Positions 32,380 to 39,887 of a stretch of DNA of 47,471 nt are shown here, in pieces (the stretch's first letter is position 1; each line of letters begins with the position of its first letter). The translations under genes and the position numbers were made by a program. This DNA comes from Nitrospirota bacterium (GTDB taxonomy: Bacteria; Nitrospirota; Thermodesulfovibrionia; Thermodesulfovibrionales; Magnetobacteriaceae). The stretch spans positions 1 to 47,471 of the forward strand of contig JADFXJ010000014.1 in the NCBI GenBank assembly GCA_015233615.1, given 5' to 3'. The notes beneath the pieces were generated by a model, which saw only the letters and a program-made list of their open reading frames with translations, ran no database searches and had not been told where the DNA came from.

Positions 32380-33630
32380 ATGTCCGGCATTACAAAAAAT
32401 AACGTCAACGTATCGAGTCTCTTCGGTCGTGAGGCCATCCGCGCGCTTCGTCGCAACAAGTTGCGAAGTGCGCTATCGGCAATCGGGATCACCATCGGCA
32501 TTGCCGCAGTCGTTTGCGTGGTAGCCATCGGCAGGGCCGGTTCGCAACGTGCCGAAGAGCAGCTCCAAAACCTGGGGGATAATCTCATATGGATCGAGGC
32601 CGGCTCCCGTAATGTCAACGGAGTGCGCTCCGGCAGCCACGGAATGAACTCCCTCACAATGGAAGACGACAAAGCAATCCTCCGCGAAGTGCCACTCATC
32701 AAGAGTGTTTCGCCTAACGTGGACGGACATGTGCTAATTGCCTGGAAGAACCGCAATTGGACGACACAATACCGTGGCGTCACCCCTGAATTCCTCGATA
32801 TCAGGCGTTGGAATCTGTTGGAGGGGAATTCATTCACGATGGCAGACGTCGATCACGCGGCTAACGTGTGCCTGATTGGCCAGACGGTGCGCCGGGAACT
32901 CTTCGGAGAGGAAGAGGCGGTTGGACGAGACACCCGTATTAATAAACAGATATTCAAGATAATCGGCGTGCTGGCGCCTAAGGGACAGTCGGCTACCGGC
33001 CAGGATCAGGACGATACCGTTATGCTGCCTTATACAACGGTGCAAAAGAAGCTCAGAGGCAAGGGCTTCACCTGGCTGGACGACATTATGAGTTCGGCTG
33101 TTTCACTTGATGCCGCCAAACCAGCCATTGACATGATCAACGCACTGCTAAGGCAGCGGCATCACATCCGACCCGGCGACGGTGATGATTTCAACATCCG
33201 CCATCCGGAAGAAGTGATTAAGGCACAAATAGCCGCAAGCCGGACGCTCGCGCTTTTTCTTATCAGCGTCGCCTCCATCTCACTCCTTGTTGGTGGGATC
33301 GGGATCATGAATGTAATGCTGGTATCGGTGACAGAGCGAACGAGGGAAATTGGCTTGCGTCTCGCGGTCGGAGCCACAGAATGGGCCATACAGATTCAGT
33401 TTCTCGGCGAGGCCGTCATGTTGAGCATGTTCGGCGGTCTCCTCGGAGTCTTTGTCGGTGTGGCCGCCTCTTTCATTCTGGGATACGTCCTGGGATGGCC
33501 CGTATCCATTCCTTTAGAAGCCATCATAGTTGCTCCGGTATTCGCCATCGGAGTGGGCGTATTCTTCGGCTTCTATCCGGCATGGAAGGCCACACAACTG
33601 GACCCGATCGCCGCACTGCGACACGAGTGA
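32380..33630 (+). CDS. MacB/FtsX-type ABC permease without adjacent ATPase
   Basis: 416 residues. Starts FGREAIRALRRNKLRSALS, then TM1 (GITIGIAAVVCVVAI), a periplasmic MacB_PCD domain (about 60-275) and a C-terminal FtsX domain with three TM helices (ISVASISLLVGGIGIMNVML; FGGLLGVFVGVAAS; VAPVFAIGVGVFFGF) ending PAWKATQLDPIAALRHE. The Met at 32380 is used because AAAGG lies just upstream and family members begin here. Such permeases power mechanotransmission or export of lipoproteins, peptides or macrolides with a MacB-like ATPase and MacA adaptor; neither gene flanks this one. Confidence 0.9.
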   Translation: MSGITKNNVNVSSLFGREAIRALRRNKLRSALSAIGITIGIAAVVCVVAIGRAGSQRAEEQLQNLGDNLIWIEAGSRNVNGVRSGSHGMNSLTMEDDKAILREVPLIKSVSPNVDGHVLIAWKNRNWTTQYRGVTPEFLDIRRWNLLEGNSFTMADVDHAANVCLIGQTVRRELFGEEEAVGRDTRINKQIFKIIGVLAPKGQSATGQDQDDTVMLPYTTVQKKLRGKGFTWLDDIMSSAVSLDAAKPAIDMINALLRQRHHIRPGDGDDFNIRHPEEVIKAQIAASRTLALFLISVASISLLVGGIGIMNVMLVSVTERTREIGLRLAVGATEWAIQIQFLGEAVMLSMFGGLLGVFVGVAASFILGYVLGWPVSIPLEAIIVAPVFAIGVGVFFGFYPAWKATQLDPIAALRHE

Positions 33631-33694
33631 GAAGATCCCCGCTATTCGAAAGGAGGATCGGTCATGCCGTCTTGCCAGCCTTATCCGGTTATGC

Positions 33695-34342
33695 TTAAAA
33701 CCTCTGGAACAGGTTGTTGTCGATGGCGTAACGTATAAGTTCTGCGTTATTCCTAAGCTCCAGTTTCTTCAGAATATTACCCCGGTAGTTTTTTATGGTG
33801 CTTACGCTTAAGCTTAAGGCGTCGGCAATCTCTCCGGGAGTTTTGCCCGCCACGATCATGTCCATAATGTGGAATTCCCTCTTTGTCAGATATTTAAACA
33901 GCGGCTTGCCCGCCTTACGGTCAAGTTCGTTTGCAAGCTTTTCCGCCAGAGAGTCCGTTATATACTTGCCGCCGGCCACGATCTTCTCTATGGCCTTCAG
34001 TAATTCCTCCGGCAGAGCTTTCTTGGTCAGATAACCGGAGGCTCCGAGCCTCAACGATTGTATGGCGTACTCCTCTTCGGGATACATGCTTAAAATAAGA
34101 ACAGGCAAATCCGGATAGCACTGCTTTATCTGCTCCAACGTCAGCAGGCCGCTCTTGTCCGGCAGGGATATGTCCAGAATCACGATGCTGAACAGGGACT
34201 CCTTCAGAAGAGCTATCGCCGACCGCGAGGTTTCCGCCTCGGCAATCGTTTCTATGTTCAGATGCCTGTGAAGGATCTTGATGATTCCTTCCCTGACTAT
34301 CGGATGGTCATCGACCAAAAGAATTTTTATATATTCCCCCAT
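33695..34342 (-). CDS. NarL/FixJ-type response regulator
   Basis: 215 residues: receiver (1-120) with KILLVDDHPIV and phospho-Asp in IVILDISLPDKSG, then a LuxR-type HTH (about 145-210, LTKREFHIMDMIVAGKTPGE and LSVSTIKNYRGNILKKL). Its start overlaps the kinase stop by 16 nt, marking the cognate pair. Targets are unknown; the divergent cluster starting at 36757 is the natural candidate. Confidence 0.94.
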   Translation of the reverse strand: MGEYIKILLVDDHPIVREGIIKILHRHLNIETIAEAETSRSAIALLKESLFSIVILDISLPDKSGLLTLEQIKQCYPDLPVLILSMYPEEEYAIQSLRLGASGYLTKKALPEELLKAIEKIVAGGKYITDSLAEKLANELDRKAGKPLFKYLTKREFHIMDMIVAGKTPGEIADALSLSVSTIKNYRGNILKKLELRNNAELIRYAIDNNLFQRF

Positions 34343-36324
34343 TGCCGGTTATCCCGGGAAGTTTCACGTACAATCGTGCTATTTGCAATACACCCGTCCG
34401 AAATAAAGTTATCGGAATTAAAGTTATCGGAAATCGATTCATTTGCCGTATCCTGTTCTATATCCAGTTCCGCATCCTGCTCCATATCCCTGCCGGGAAT
34501 AAGTATCTTAACGACGGTACCGGTACCGGCTTTCCCTTTGATTTCCAGATTCCACCCAAGCACGTTTGCTCGCTCTCTCATACCTAAAAGTCCCAGGGAA
34601 TCGTAATCGAATATCTTGTCTTGTCCGATTCCAACGCCATCGTCGACTATTTTAACGATTAGTTTGTCCTCTTTTTTGTACAAATATGCGTTAACCTTGT
34701 TGGCATTGGAGTGGCGGCACACGTTGGTTAAAGCTTCCTGGAAAATACGGAAGAGTGCAGTGGACGACTCCGGGCCCAGAGATTCCAGCGAGGACGTTAT
34801 TTTGCGATTATACCTGAGGTTGCATTGAATGTCGGTGCGTTCACTGAATTTTTTTGCCTGCCACTGCATAGCCACCAATAGCCCAAGCTGGTCTAAAACG
34901 CTCGGCCTTAAGTCGCTGGCAATTTTGTGCATTCGATCTATTATAGTGTCGACGAATGCCTTGATTTCGTCTATTCTCGTGGTGAAACGCGAGTTTTCCT
35001 GCGATATCTGCGTAATGGACAGCTCGTCGATGTCTATCTTTAACGACGTAAGGGCCTGGCCTATCTCGTCGTGAAGCTCCCGGGCAAAGGAGGTCCTCTC
35101 CTTTTCGATAAGGGACTGGAGGTGAAGAGCGAAAGAGCGCAACTGTTTCCGCGAAATTATCAATTCCTCCTCGATGGCTTTCCTGTGGCTTATATCACGA
35201 ATGACGACAACGAAGAAATTCCTCTTTCCCCACTTATCCTTAATCTCCGTTACGGTAATTTCCGTAAAAAAAATAGTCCCGTCCTTTTTACGCATCCTGT
35301 ATTCGGTATAAAATATTCCATGGACGTCGAGACTCGAGATAATCTCGCGGCCAAGCCGATGGTACATCTCATGGTTGACGAAAAGAAGCTCGATTTTGTG
35401 TCCCACTATATCTTCTTTCTTGTACCCGAAAACGCGCTCTACCGCAGGGTTGCAAGACATGATGGCTCCCGAAGCGGGATATATCAGAAACACCGCCTGG
35501 TCAAGACTGGCAAAGGTACGCTCCATCAAGACCTCCGACTGCCTCACGTTATCCAGCGCCTCTTCAAGCCGGTAGTTCGTTTCCCACTGGAAAACAGAGA
35601 GAATCCTGCCGATATTCCACGACGATACTATTATGAACAAGCCCCTGATAAGCCGCGCGGGAAGATTCGTGGCATGACGGAACCACTCCACGTTCAGCAT
35701 GTTGGCAGGAAAGAAACTGCCCCGGGGAACGATCAGACCACTCAGCAGAGCGTAGATGAAAAACGATATCGCGAGTGCCCAAAGTTTAAACTTCATGTTT
35801 GCCGCGTGCCTCAGCTTTTCGTCCTCTCTGTGATAATAAGCGATAAATCCAACTCCCGTAAGAACTGAACCGGTAAACCCCATGAAATATCTCGACAGTA
35901 TGTTGCTCGTCGTCCAAAAATTCGACGATTTGCTGGAAATCGCGACTATAAGGAGCGCTACAAAAGATGTAAGCCAGATGCCGGAGCCGGACTTAAACAT
36001 GATCCTGAACCCGGGCTTTATCTTCAGATTGTGCAGGCACATCCTGAAACCAAACTCCAGCAGGAAACAGTAGGAGGAAACGAGAAACGCCCACTTTGTA
36101 TATTCGAGCACCTCCGTTGAGCCCTTAATGACTGCCCACATGTCAAGCCACTCGCTTATGCCGTGGAAAATCCCAAACAGGCCCAGCAACCATATGACCC
36201 TGCCGATTGTGAAAACGCTGTTCGGCTTGTATTGGGTCAGGATGCTGTATCCCATTATGAAGAAGGACAGGCCGTAGACAAAGTAGATTACGTCAAGGTC
36301 ATGCTTAAAATATATATGTTCCAT
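34327..36324 (-). CDS. Membrane sensor histidine kinase (7TM-like sensor, PAS, HisKA_3)
   Basis: 665 residues. About seven hydrophobic helices (1-265), a PAS domain (about 270-390; NPAVERVFGYKKEDIVGH, followed by the PAC-like YRMRKKDGTIFF), a HisKA_3 dimerisation domain with phospho-His in ARELHDEIGQALTSLK (about 417-432) and a NarX-type HATPase (about 500-600; FQEALTNVCRHSNA, DDGVGIG, GLLGMRERA). A low-complexity acidic tail (DMEQDAELDIEQD and SDNFNSDNFISDG) follows. First gene of the operon with the NarL-type regulator, whose start it overlaps. The seven-helix front suggests sensing of a small or membrane-borne signal. Confidence 0.93.
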   Translation of the reverse strand: MEHIYFKHDLDVIYFVYGLSFFIMGYSILTQYKPNSVFTIGRVIWLLGLFGIFHGISEWLDMWAVIKGSTEVLEYTKWAFLVSSYCFLLEFGFRMCLHNLKIKPGFRIMFKSGSGIWLTSFVALLIVAISSKSSNFWTTSNILSRYFMGFTGSVLTGVGFIAYYHREDEKLRHAANMKFKLWALAISFFIYALLSGLIVPRGSFFPANMLNVEWFRHATNLPARLIRGLFIIVSSWNIGRILSVFQWETNYRLEEALDNVRQSEVLMERTFASLDQAVFLIYPASGAIMSCNPAVERVFGYKKEDIVGHKIELLFVNHEMYHRLGREIISSLDVHGIFYTEYRMRKKDGTIFFTEITVTEIKDKWGKRNFFVVVIRDISHRKAIEEELIISRKQLRSFALHLQSLIEKERTSFARELHDEIGQALTSLKIDIDELSITQISQENSRFTTRIDEIKAFVDTIIDRMHKIASDLRPSVLDQLGLLVAMQWQAKKFSERTDIQCNLRYNRKITSSLESLGPESSTALFRIFQEALTNVCRHSNANKVNAYLYKKEDKLIVKIVDDGVGIGQDKIFDYDSLGLLGMRERANVLGWNLEIKGKAGTGTVVKILIPGRDMEQDAELDIEQDTANESISDNFNSDNFISDGCIANSTIVRETSRDNRQWGNI

Positions 36325-36756
36325 ACGTATGTTCCGTAAATTTCCTTTAAGCTTTTTTAGGCGCGGTTACTTCGATTAAAGGATATTCTAACATTAGCCG
36401 GGACAAATTTCTATAGGTAAAAGTACTATTGTTAGTAGGTAAATGAACTATTGCATAAACATACCATTACCGATTGCATTCATGTACCTTCACCTAATAT
36501 GATAAATACATAAATTACGTATCACAATTTCGTTAAATACGAGACTTAAACTTCGGGCATAATCGTCAAAGGGAGCCGGAATATTAGTTTTAACGGTGTA
36601 ATCGGATGTAATTATAAGTAATTACAATTTTCATCACAAGGGGGGCTGATATTATGAATGTAAGGGAGAGGTAACGACAGGCGTAAAGAGACTGTCATGA
36701 CTGGGCCGGTTGGGAAGCTTAGTATAAAACAAAATAGCAGTGCGTAAGGAGCAACC
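36325..36756. other. Divergent regulatory region
   Basis: 432 nt of AT-rich DNA between the sensor kinase (minus) and the cytidylate-kinase-like cluster (plus). It contains a palindrome at 36607-36626. A six-codon frame at 36655 after AAGGGGGG is too short to call. Both operons' promoters must lie here. Confidence 0.6.
36607..36626. promoter_or_regulatory. Operator-like palindrome
   Basis: TGTAATTA and TAATTACA are perfect 8-bp arms around TAAG, 131 nt upstream of the cluster's first gene. Its size and position fit a dimeric regulator site, possibly for the adjacent NarL-type regulator. Confidence 0.4.
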
Positions 36757-37584
36757 ATGTCAATTATAACGATTAGCAGGGCATCCTGCAGTATAGGCGA
36801 GCTCATAGCAAAGGACGTGGCAAGTGCTTTAGGGTATGCTTGCATAGGTGATAGCGAAGTGATTTGCGCGGCATCTGCAGAGTTTTCCATTGCCGGGCAA
36901 AAACTTAAAGATGCAGTGGAAAATCCTCCTTCTTTTTTCGGTTTATCGTTCAACAAAAGAGCAAAATATCTTCTTTGTTTCCAGGCAAGCCTTATACATT
37001 TCCTGTTACAAGACGACGTTGTCTACTATGGCCCGGCCGGCAATTTCCTCATACAGGGAGTCTCCCACATGTTGACGGTTTACATACAGGCCGACCTCGA
37101 TGACAGGGTGCGGGTCAAGACGACGCGGGATAACATCCCGCCTGGCGAGGCTATGAAATACCTTTTAAACGATGACGATGCACATCAGAAGTGGGCACGG
37201 TTTATCTATAAGAACGATTATAACGACCGTGAGCTTTATGACCTGTACATAATACGTGAAAAGGATCGCCCGGAACAAGCCATACAAACGATAATTTCAG
37301 AAGTGAAGAAACGGAGGTACCACACAACGACGTACTCGGTATCGTGCTTAAAGAAACTTGCCTTGTCATGCAGAGTAAAGGCCGCTCTTGTAGACATAGA
37401 CCCGGAAATTGCTATTCGTACCGATGGAGCTACCGTGTTTGTTCATACCAGGGCATGTGGACGGGATAAAGAAAAGAGAGCGGTAGACGTCAAAAAGATT
37501 GCCCAAACCGTAACGGGTGTGGAAAGCGTAGAAGTCGACGTCACCGAAGACCTGTTTCTTCAAATGGCAAACAGTTGCAGGTAA
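36757..37584 (+). CDS. Cytidylate-kinase-like protein with C-terminal BON-like domain (copy 2)
   Basis: 275 residues, same architecture as the protein at 22045. The loop reads ITISRASCSIGELIAK, followed by YACIGDSEVI, VVYYGPAGNFLIQGVSHMLT and DLDDRVRVKTTRD. The BON-like part (about 190-268) keeps KAALVDIDPEIAIRTDGATV and the final VEVDVTEDLFLQM. The two paralogues are clearly related but divergent, so not a recent duplication. AAGGAG precedes the ATG. It is the first gene of the plus-strand cluster, 35 nt before the USP-like gene. Confidence 0.8.
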   Translation: MSIITISRASCSIGELIAKDVASALGYACIGDSEVICAASAEFSIAGQKLKDAVENPPSFFGLSFNKRAKYLLCFQASLIHFLLQDDVVYYGPAGNFLIQGVSHMLTVYIQADLDDRVRVKTTRDNIPPGEAMKYLLNDDDAHQKWARFIYKNDYNDRELYDLYIIREKDRPEQAIQTIISEVKKRRYHTTTYSVSCLKKLALSCRVKAALVDIDPEIAIRTDGATVFVHTRACGRDKEKRAVDVKKIAQTVTGVESVEVDVTEDLFLQMANSCR

Positions 37585-37619
37585 ATACGGGAATATCCCA
37601 ATAGAGAAGGAGGTTAGAC

Positions 37620-38246
37620 TTGAGAAGGATAATAGTAATCGACGGCAGTTTGGATATAGATTCTCCGGCGCTGAAATATGCGAAAAAGGCATCAAAGGTC
37701 TCCGACACCGAAATAGCGTGGTTGTTTCTAGCCCCGACGGAGGAAGGGACACAATCGAAAAAGATAGAGGAACACTTAAATTTGGTCAGGCAAAAACTTG
37801 AACATGAAGGGGTCGGTTTCAGTTCGTATATCGTGGCACCAAAACCGCTGGAATTTATGAATAAAATTAACAGCCTGACGCCCGCAAACCTGGTATTAAT
37901 CGGCGATGTAACTTTTTCCAATGAGATGAAAAAAGGCGGAGTAAGCATCGAATCCCTGAAAGAAAAGATATCCTGTCCCATTGCGAACGCCGGAACAATA
38001 GAGGCAGCCCATGCCAGGAAAAGCTCCGGCAAAGAAATCAACTGGGGCAAGTTCCTGCTATATTTTACAGGCTCGGCGGCAATATATGGTTTATTTTTTC
38101 CGAAGATTGCCATGCTTAACGAAAAATTGTTTATGTCCAGGTCAGTAGCCGGGGCTCTTGCCATAATTGGCATAATTATCGTTCATGCCTGGGTATGGGG
38201 AAATACGACACATGATTTGCCCAAGCTGTTTAAACTCGAGAAATAG
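37620..38246 (+). CDS. USP-like domain protein with two C-terminal TM helices
   Basis: 208 residues from a TTG start, fixed by GAAGGAGG seven nt upstream. Residues 1-130 look like a universal-stress-protein-type alpha/beta domain (RRIIVIDGSLDIDSPALKYA, then NLVLIGDV near 95), without an obvious ATP-binding G-2x-G-9x-G motif. Two TM segments follow (FLLYFTGSAAIYGLFF; SVAGALAIIGIIIVHAWVW). Function unknown; sitting 19 nt before the TauE/SafE gene it may be an accessory or regulatory subunit of that transporter. Confidence 0.7.
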   Translation: MRRIIVIDGSLDIDSPALKYAKKASKVSDTEIAWLFLAPTEEGTQSKKIEEHLNLVRQKLEHEGVGFSSYIVAPKPLEFMNKINSLTPANLVLIGDVTFSNEMKKGGVSIESLKEKISCPIANAGTIEAAHARKSSGKEINWGKFLLYFTGSAAIYGLFFPKIAMLNEKLFMSRSVAGALAIIGIIIVHAWVWGNTTHDLPKLFKLEK

Positions 38247-38265
38247 GATACGGAGGAATCTTTAA

Positions 38266-39357
38266 ATGGTAGATGCACATGTAATAGACAGCGTGAAAAT
38301 TGTAACACAGATCTTTGACGCAAATCCATGGTATATGTTGGGGATGGTACTCCTTGGTTTCATAGGTGGGACTATTTCGGGGTTTATCGGCTCCGGAGGG
38401 GCGTTTTTAATGACTCCGGGAATGATGAATCTCGGTATTCCGGGCGTCATTGCGGTTTCCAGCAATATAGCCCATAAATTTGGCAAGGCCATGATGGGCT
38501 CGAAAAAACACGGCGAATTGGGTAACGTCGACAAGAAAATGGGGTTTTATTTACTCGTTACAGCCGCCATAGGAATTAATGCCGCGGTTTACGTCAACAA
38601 GTTTTTCTTCGAAAAAATGGGGAAAGACGGATCGGATCTTTACGTCAGTGCCTTTTTTATTATCATGCTCAGTATCATTGGTACATTCATGTTGAAGGAT
38701 GCGCTCAGGTCAAAAAGACAACCCGGCACCGGGCCTACGGACAAGCTTTTAAAGCTGTCTAAGAAATTTCAGTTTAAGCCTATGATACATTTTAAGGTAG
38801 CTAACGTGGATATTTCTTTATCAGCCATATTGATAGTCGGGTTTGGTATCGGTTATATGGCGGGAACAATCGGTGTGGGAGGATTTATCGGCGTACCGGC
38901 CATGATTTATTTATTCGGTGTGCCGACTGTCATCGCCGCCGGTACGGAGCTTTTTCTGGCCATGTTCACGGGTGCATGGGGTACCTTTAACTACGCACTT
39001 CATGGTTATGTAGACCTCAGGCTGGTGCTCTTACTCTATTTGGGCTCTCTTCCGGGATTATACTTTGGTGCGGTAGCCACAAAAGTAGTAAAAGAACTCT
39101 ACATCAGGATGGTGACTGCGATTCTTATCCTTTTATGTGTTATATCGAGGATACTGGCGGTACCTGGTAACTGCAAGAACTTGAATATGATCGATATCAG
39201 TAAGGAAAATATTGCCATGCTCGAAACAGGCAGTAGAATTTTCCTTTTCGGCAGTGGCCTTGTCGCCACGTTTTTAATCATATACTGGACGTTCAGTGCA
39301 AAGGCCAAAGAAAATAAAGCTGCGGCCGCACTCAGATATTCCGGCAGTGTGGAATGA
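38266..39357 (+). CDS. TauE/SafE-family transporter
   Basis: 363 residues and 8 or so TM helices. Each half holds the family repeat: GFIGGTISGFIGSGGAFLMT and GYMAGTIGVGGFIGVPAMIY, with NIAHKFGKAMMGS between. Family members export or import sulfite, sulfoacetate, taurine-derived or other organosulfonate anions; the substrate here is not shown by sequence. CGGAGG lies before the ATG. A central cytoplasmic segment (KRQPGTGPTDKLLKLSKKFQ) links the halves. Co-transcribed with the genes on both sides. Confidence 0.92.
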   Translation: MVDAHVIDSVKIVTQIFDANPWYMLGMVLLGFIGGTISGFIGSGGAFLMTPGMMNLGIPGVIAVSSNIAHKFGKAMMGSKKHGELGNVDKKMGFYLLVTAAIGINAAVYVNKFFFEKMGKDGSDLYVSAFFIIMLSIIGTFMLKDALRSKRQPGTGPTDKLLKLSKKFQFKPMIHFKVANVDISLSAILIVGFGIGYMAGTIGVGGFIGVPAMIYLFGVPTVIAAGTELFLAMFTGAWGTFNYALHGYVDLRLVLLLYLGSLPGLYFGAVATKVVKELYIRMVTAILILLCVISRILAVPGNCKNLNMIDISKENIAMLETGSRIFLFGSGLVATFLIIYWTFSAKAKENKAAAALRYSGSVE

Positions 39358-39366
39358 GTAAACAAA

Positions 39367-39396
39367 GGTTGAAGCCCGAATGGTTGAAGCCCGAAT
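39367..39396 (+). repeat. 15-bp tandem duplication
   Basis: GGTTGAAGCCCGAAT occurs twice in tandem in the short gap between the TauE/SafE gene and the response regulator. Confidence 0.7.
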
Positions 39397-39432
39397 GTCC
39401 CCTGGAGCGGCAATCGTGCCCGAAGGGGAAAG

Positions 39433-39843
39433 ATGCAGATGGGGAAAAGTTATATGAAAGAGAATAAATGCCGGCTGATGGTAATAGATGACGAATCTAT
39501 AGTGTGCAAACGTCTCAAACAGATTATGGAAAAATCGGGTTATGAGGTGGCTGTCTTCATAGACGGCACGCGAGCTATAGAGGAGCTGTCGAAAAAATCA
39601 TATGACGTTATCGTAACCGATCTGAGGATGGATGGCATGGACGGGATGAAGATCCTGGAAAGCGCGAAAGAAATAAATCCGGAGTCAAAGGTTATCATGC
39701 TCACGGGTTTCGCAGATATGGAAACGGTTAGAGAAGCTTTCAGGAAGGGTGTTTTCGACGTTATCTCCAAACCCGTCGAGATAGATACCATTAAACAAGC
39801 GATAGCCAGGGCCGAAAAAGAAATTTTACAACCAACATATTGA
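39433..39843 (+). CDS. Single-domain response regulator
   Basis: 136 residues forming only a receiver: LMVIDDESIVCKRLK, phospho-Asp in VIVTDLRMDGMDGMK, MLTGFADMETV and the conserved Lys in DVISKPVEI. No output domain, so it probably relays phosphate or acts by protein contact. Three in-frame Met codons (39433, 39439, 39454) are possible starts, each near G-rich sequence; MKENKCRL at 39454 has the best SD spacing. It lies between the transporter and the PEP-synthase-like genes. Confidence 0.9.
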   Translation: MQMGKSYMKENKCRLMVIDDESIVCKRLKQIMEKSGYEVAVFIDGTRAIEELSKKSYDVIVTDLRMDGMDGMKILESAKEINPESKVIMLTGFADMETVREAFRKGVFDVISKPVEIDTIKQAIARAEKEILQPTY

Positions 39844-39887
39844 ATGAAATTTAACCACGAAATGCACGAAAATGAAGAAAGAAAGCT

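Noticed and set aside
36655-36675. Six-codon frame after AAGGGGGG upstream of the second kinase-like gene
   Set aside because: Could be a leader peptide, but there is no attenuator-like structure or codon bias to support it.
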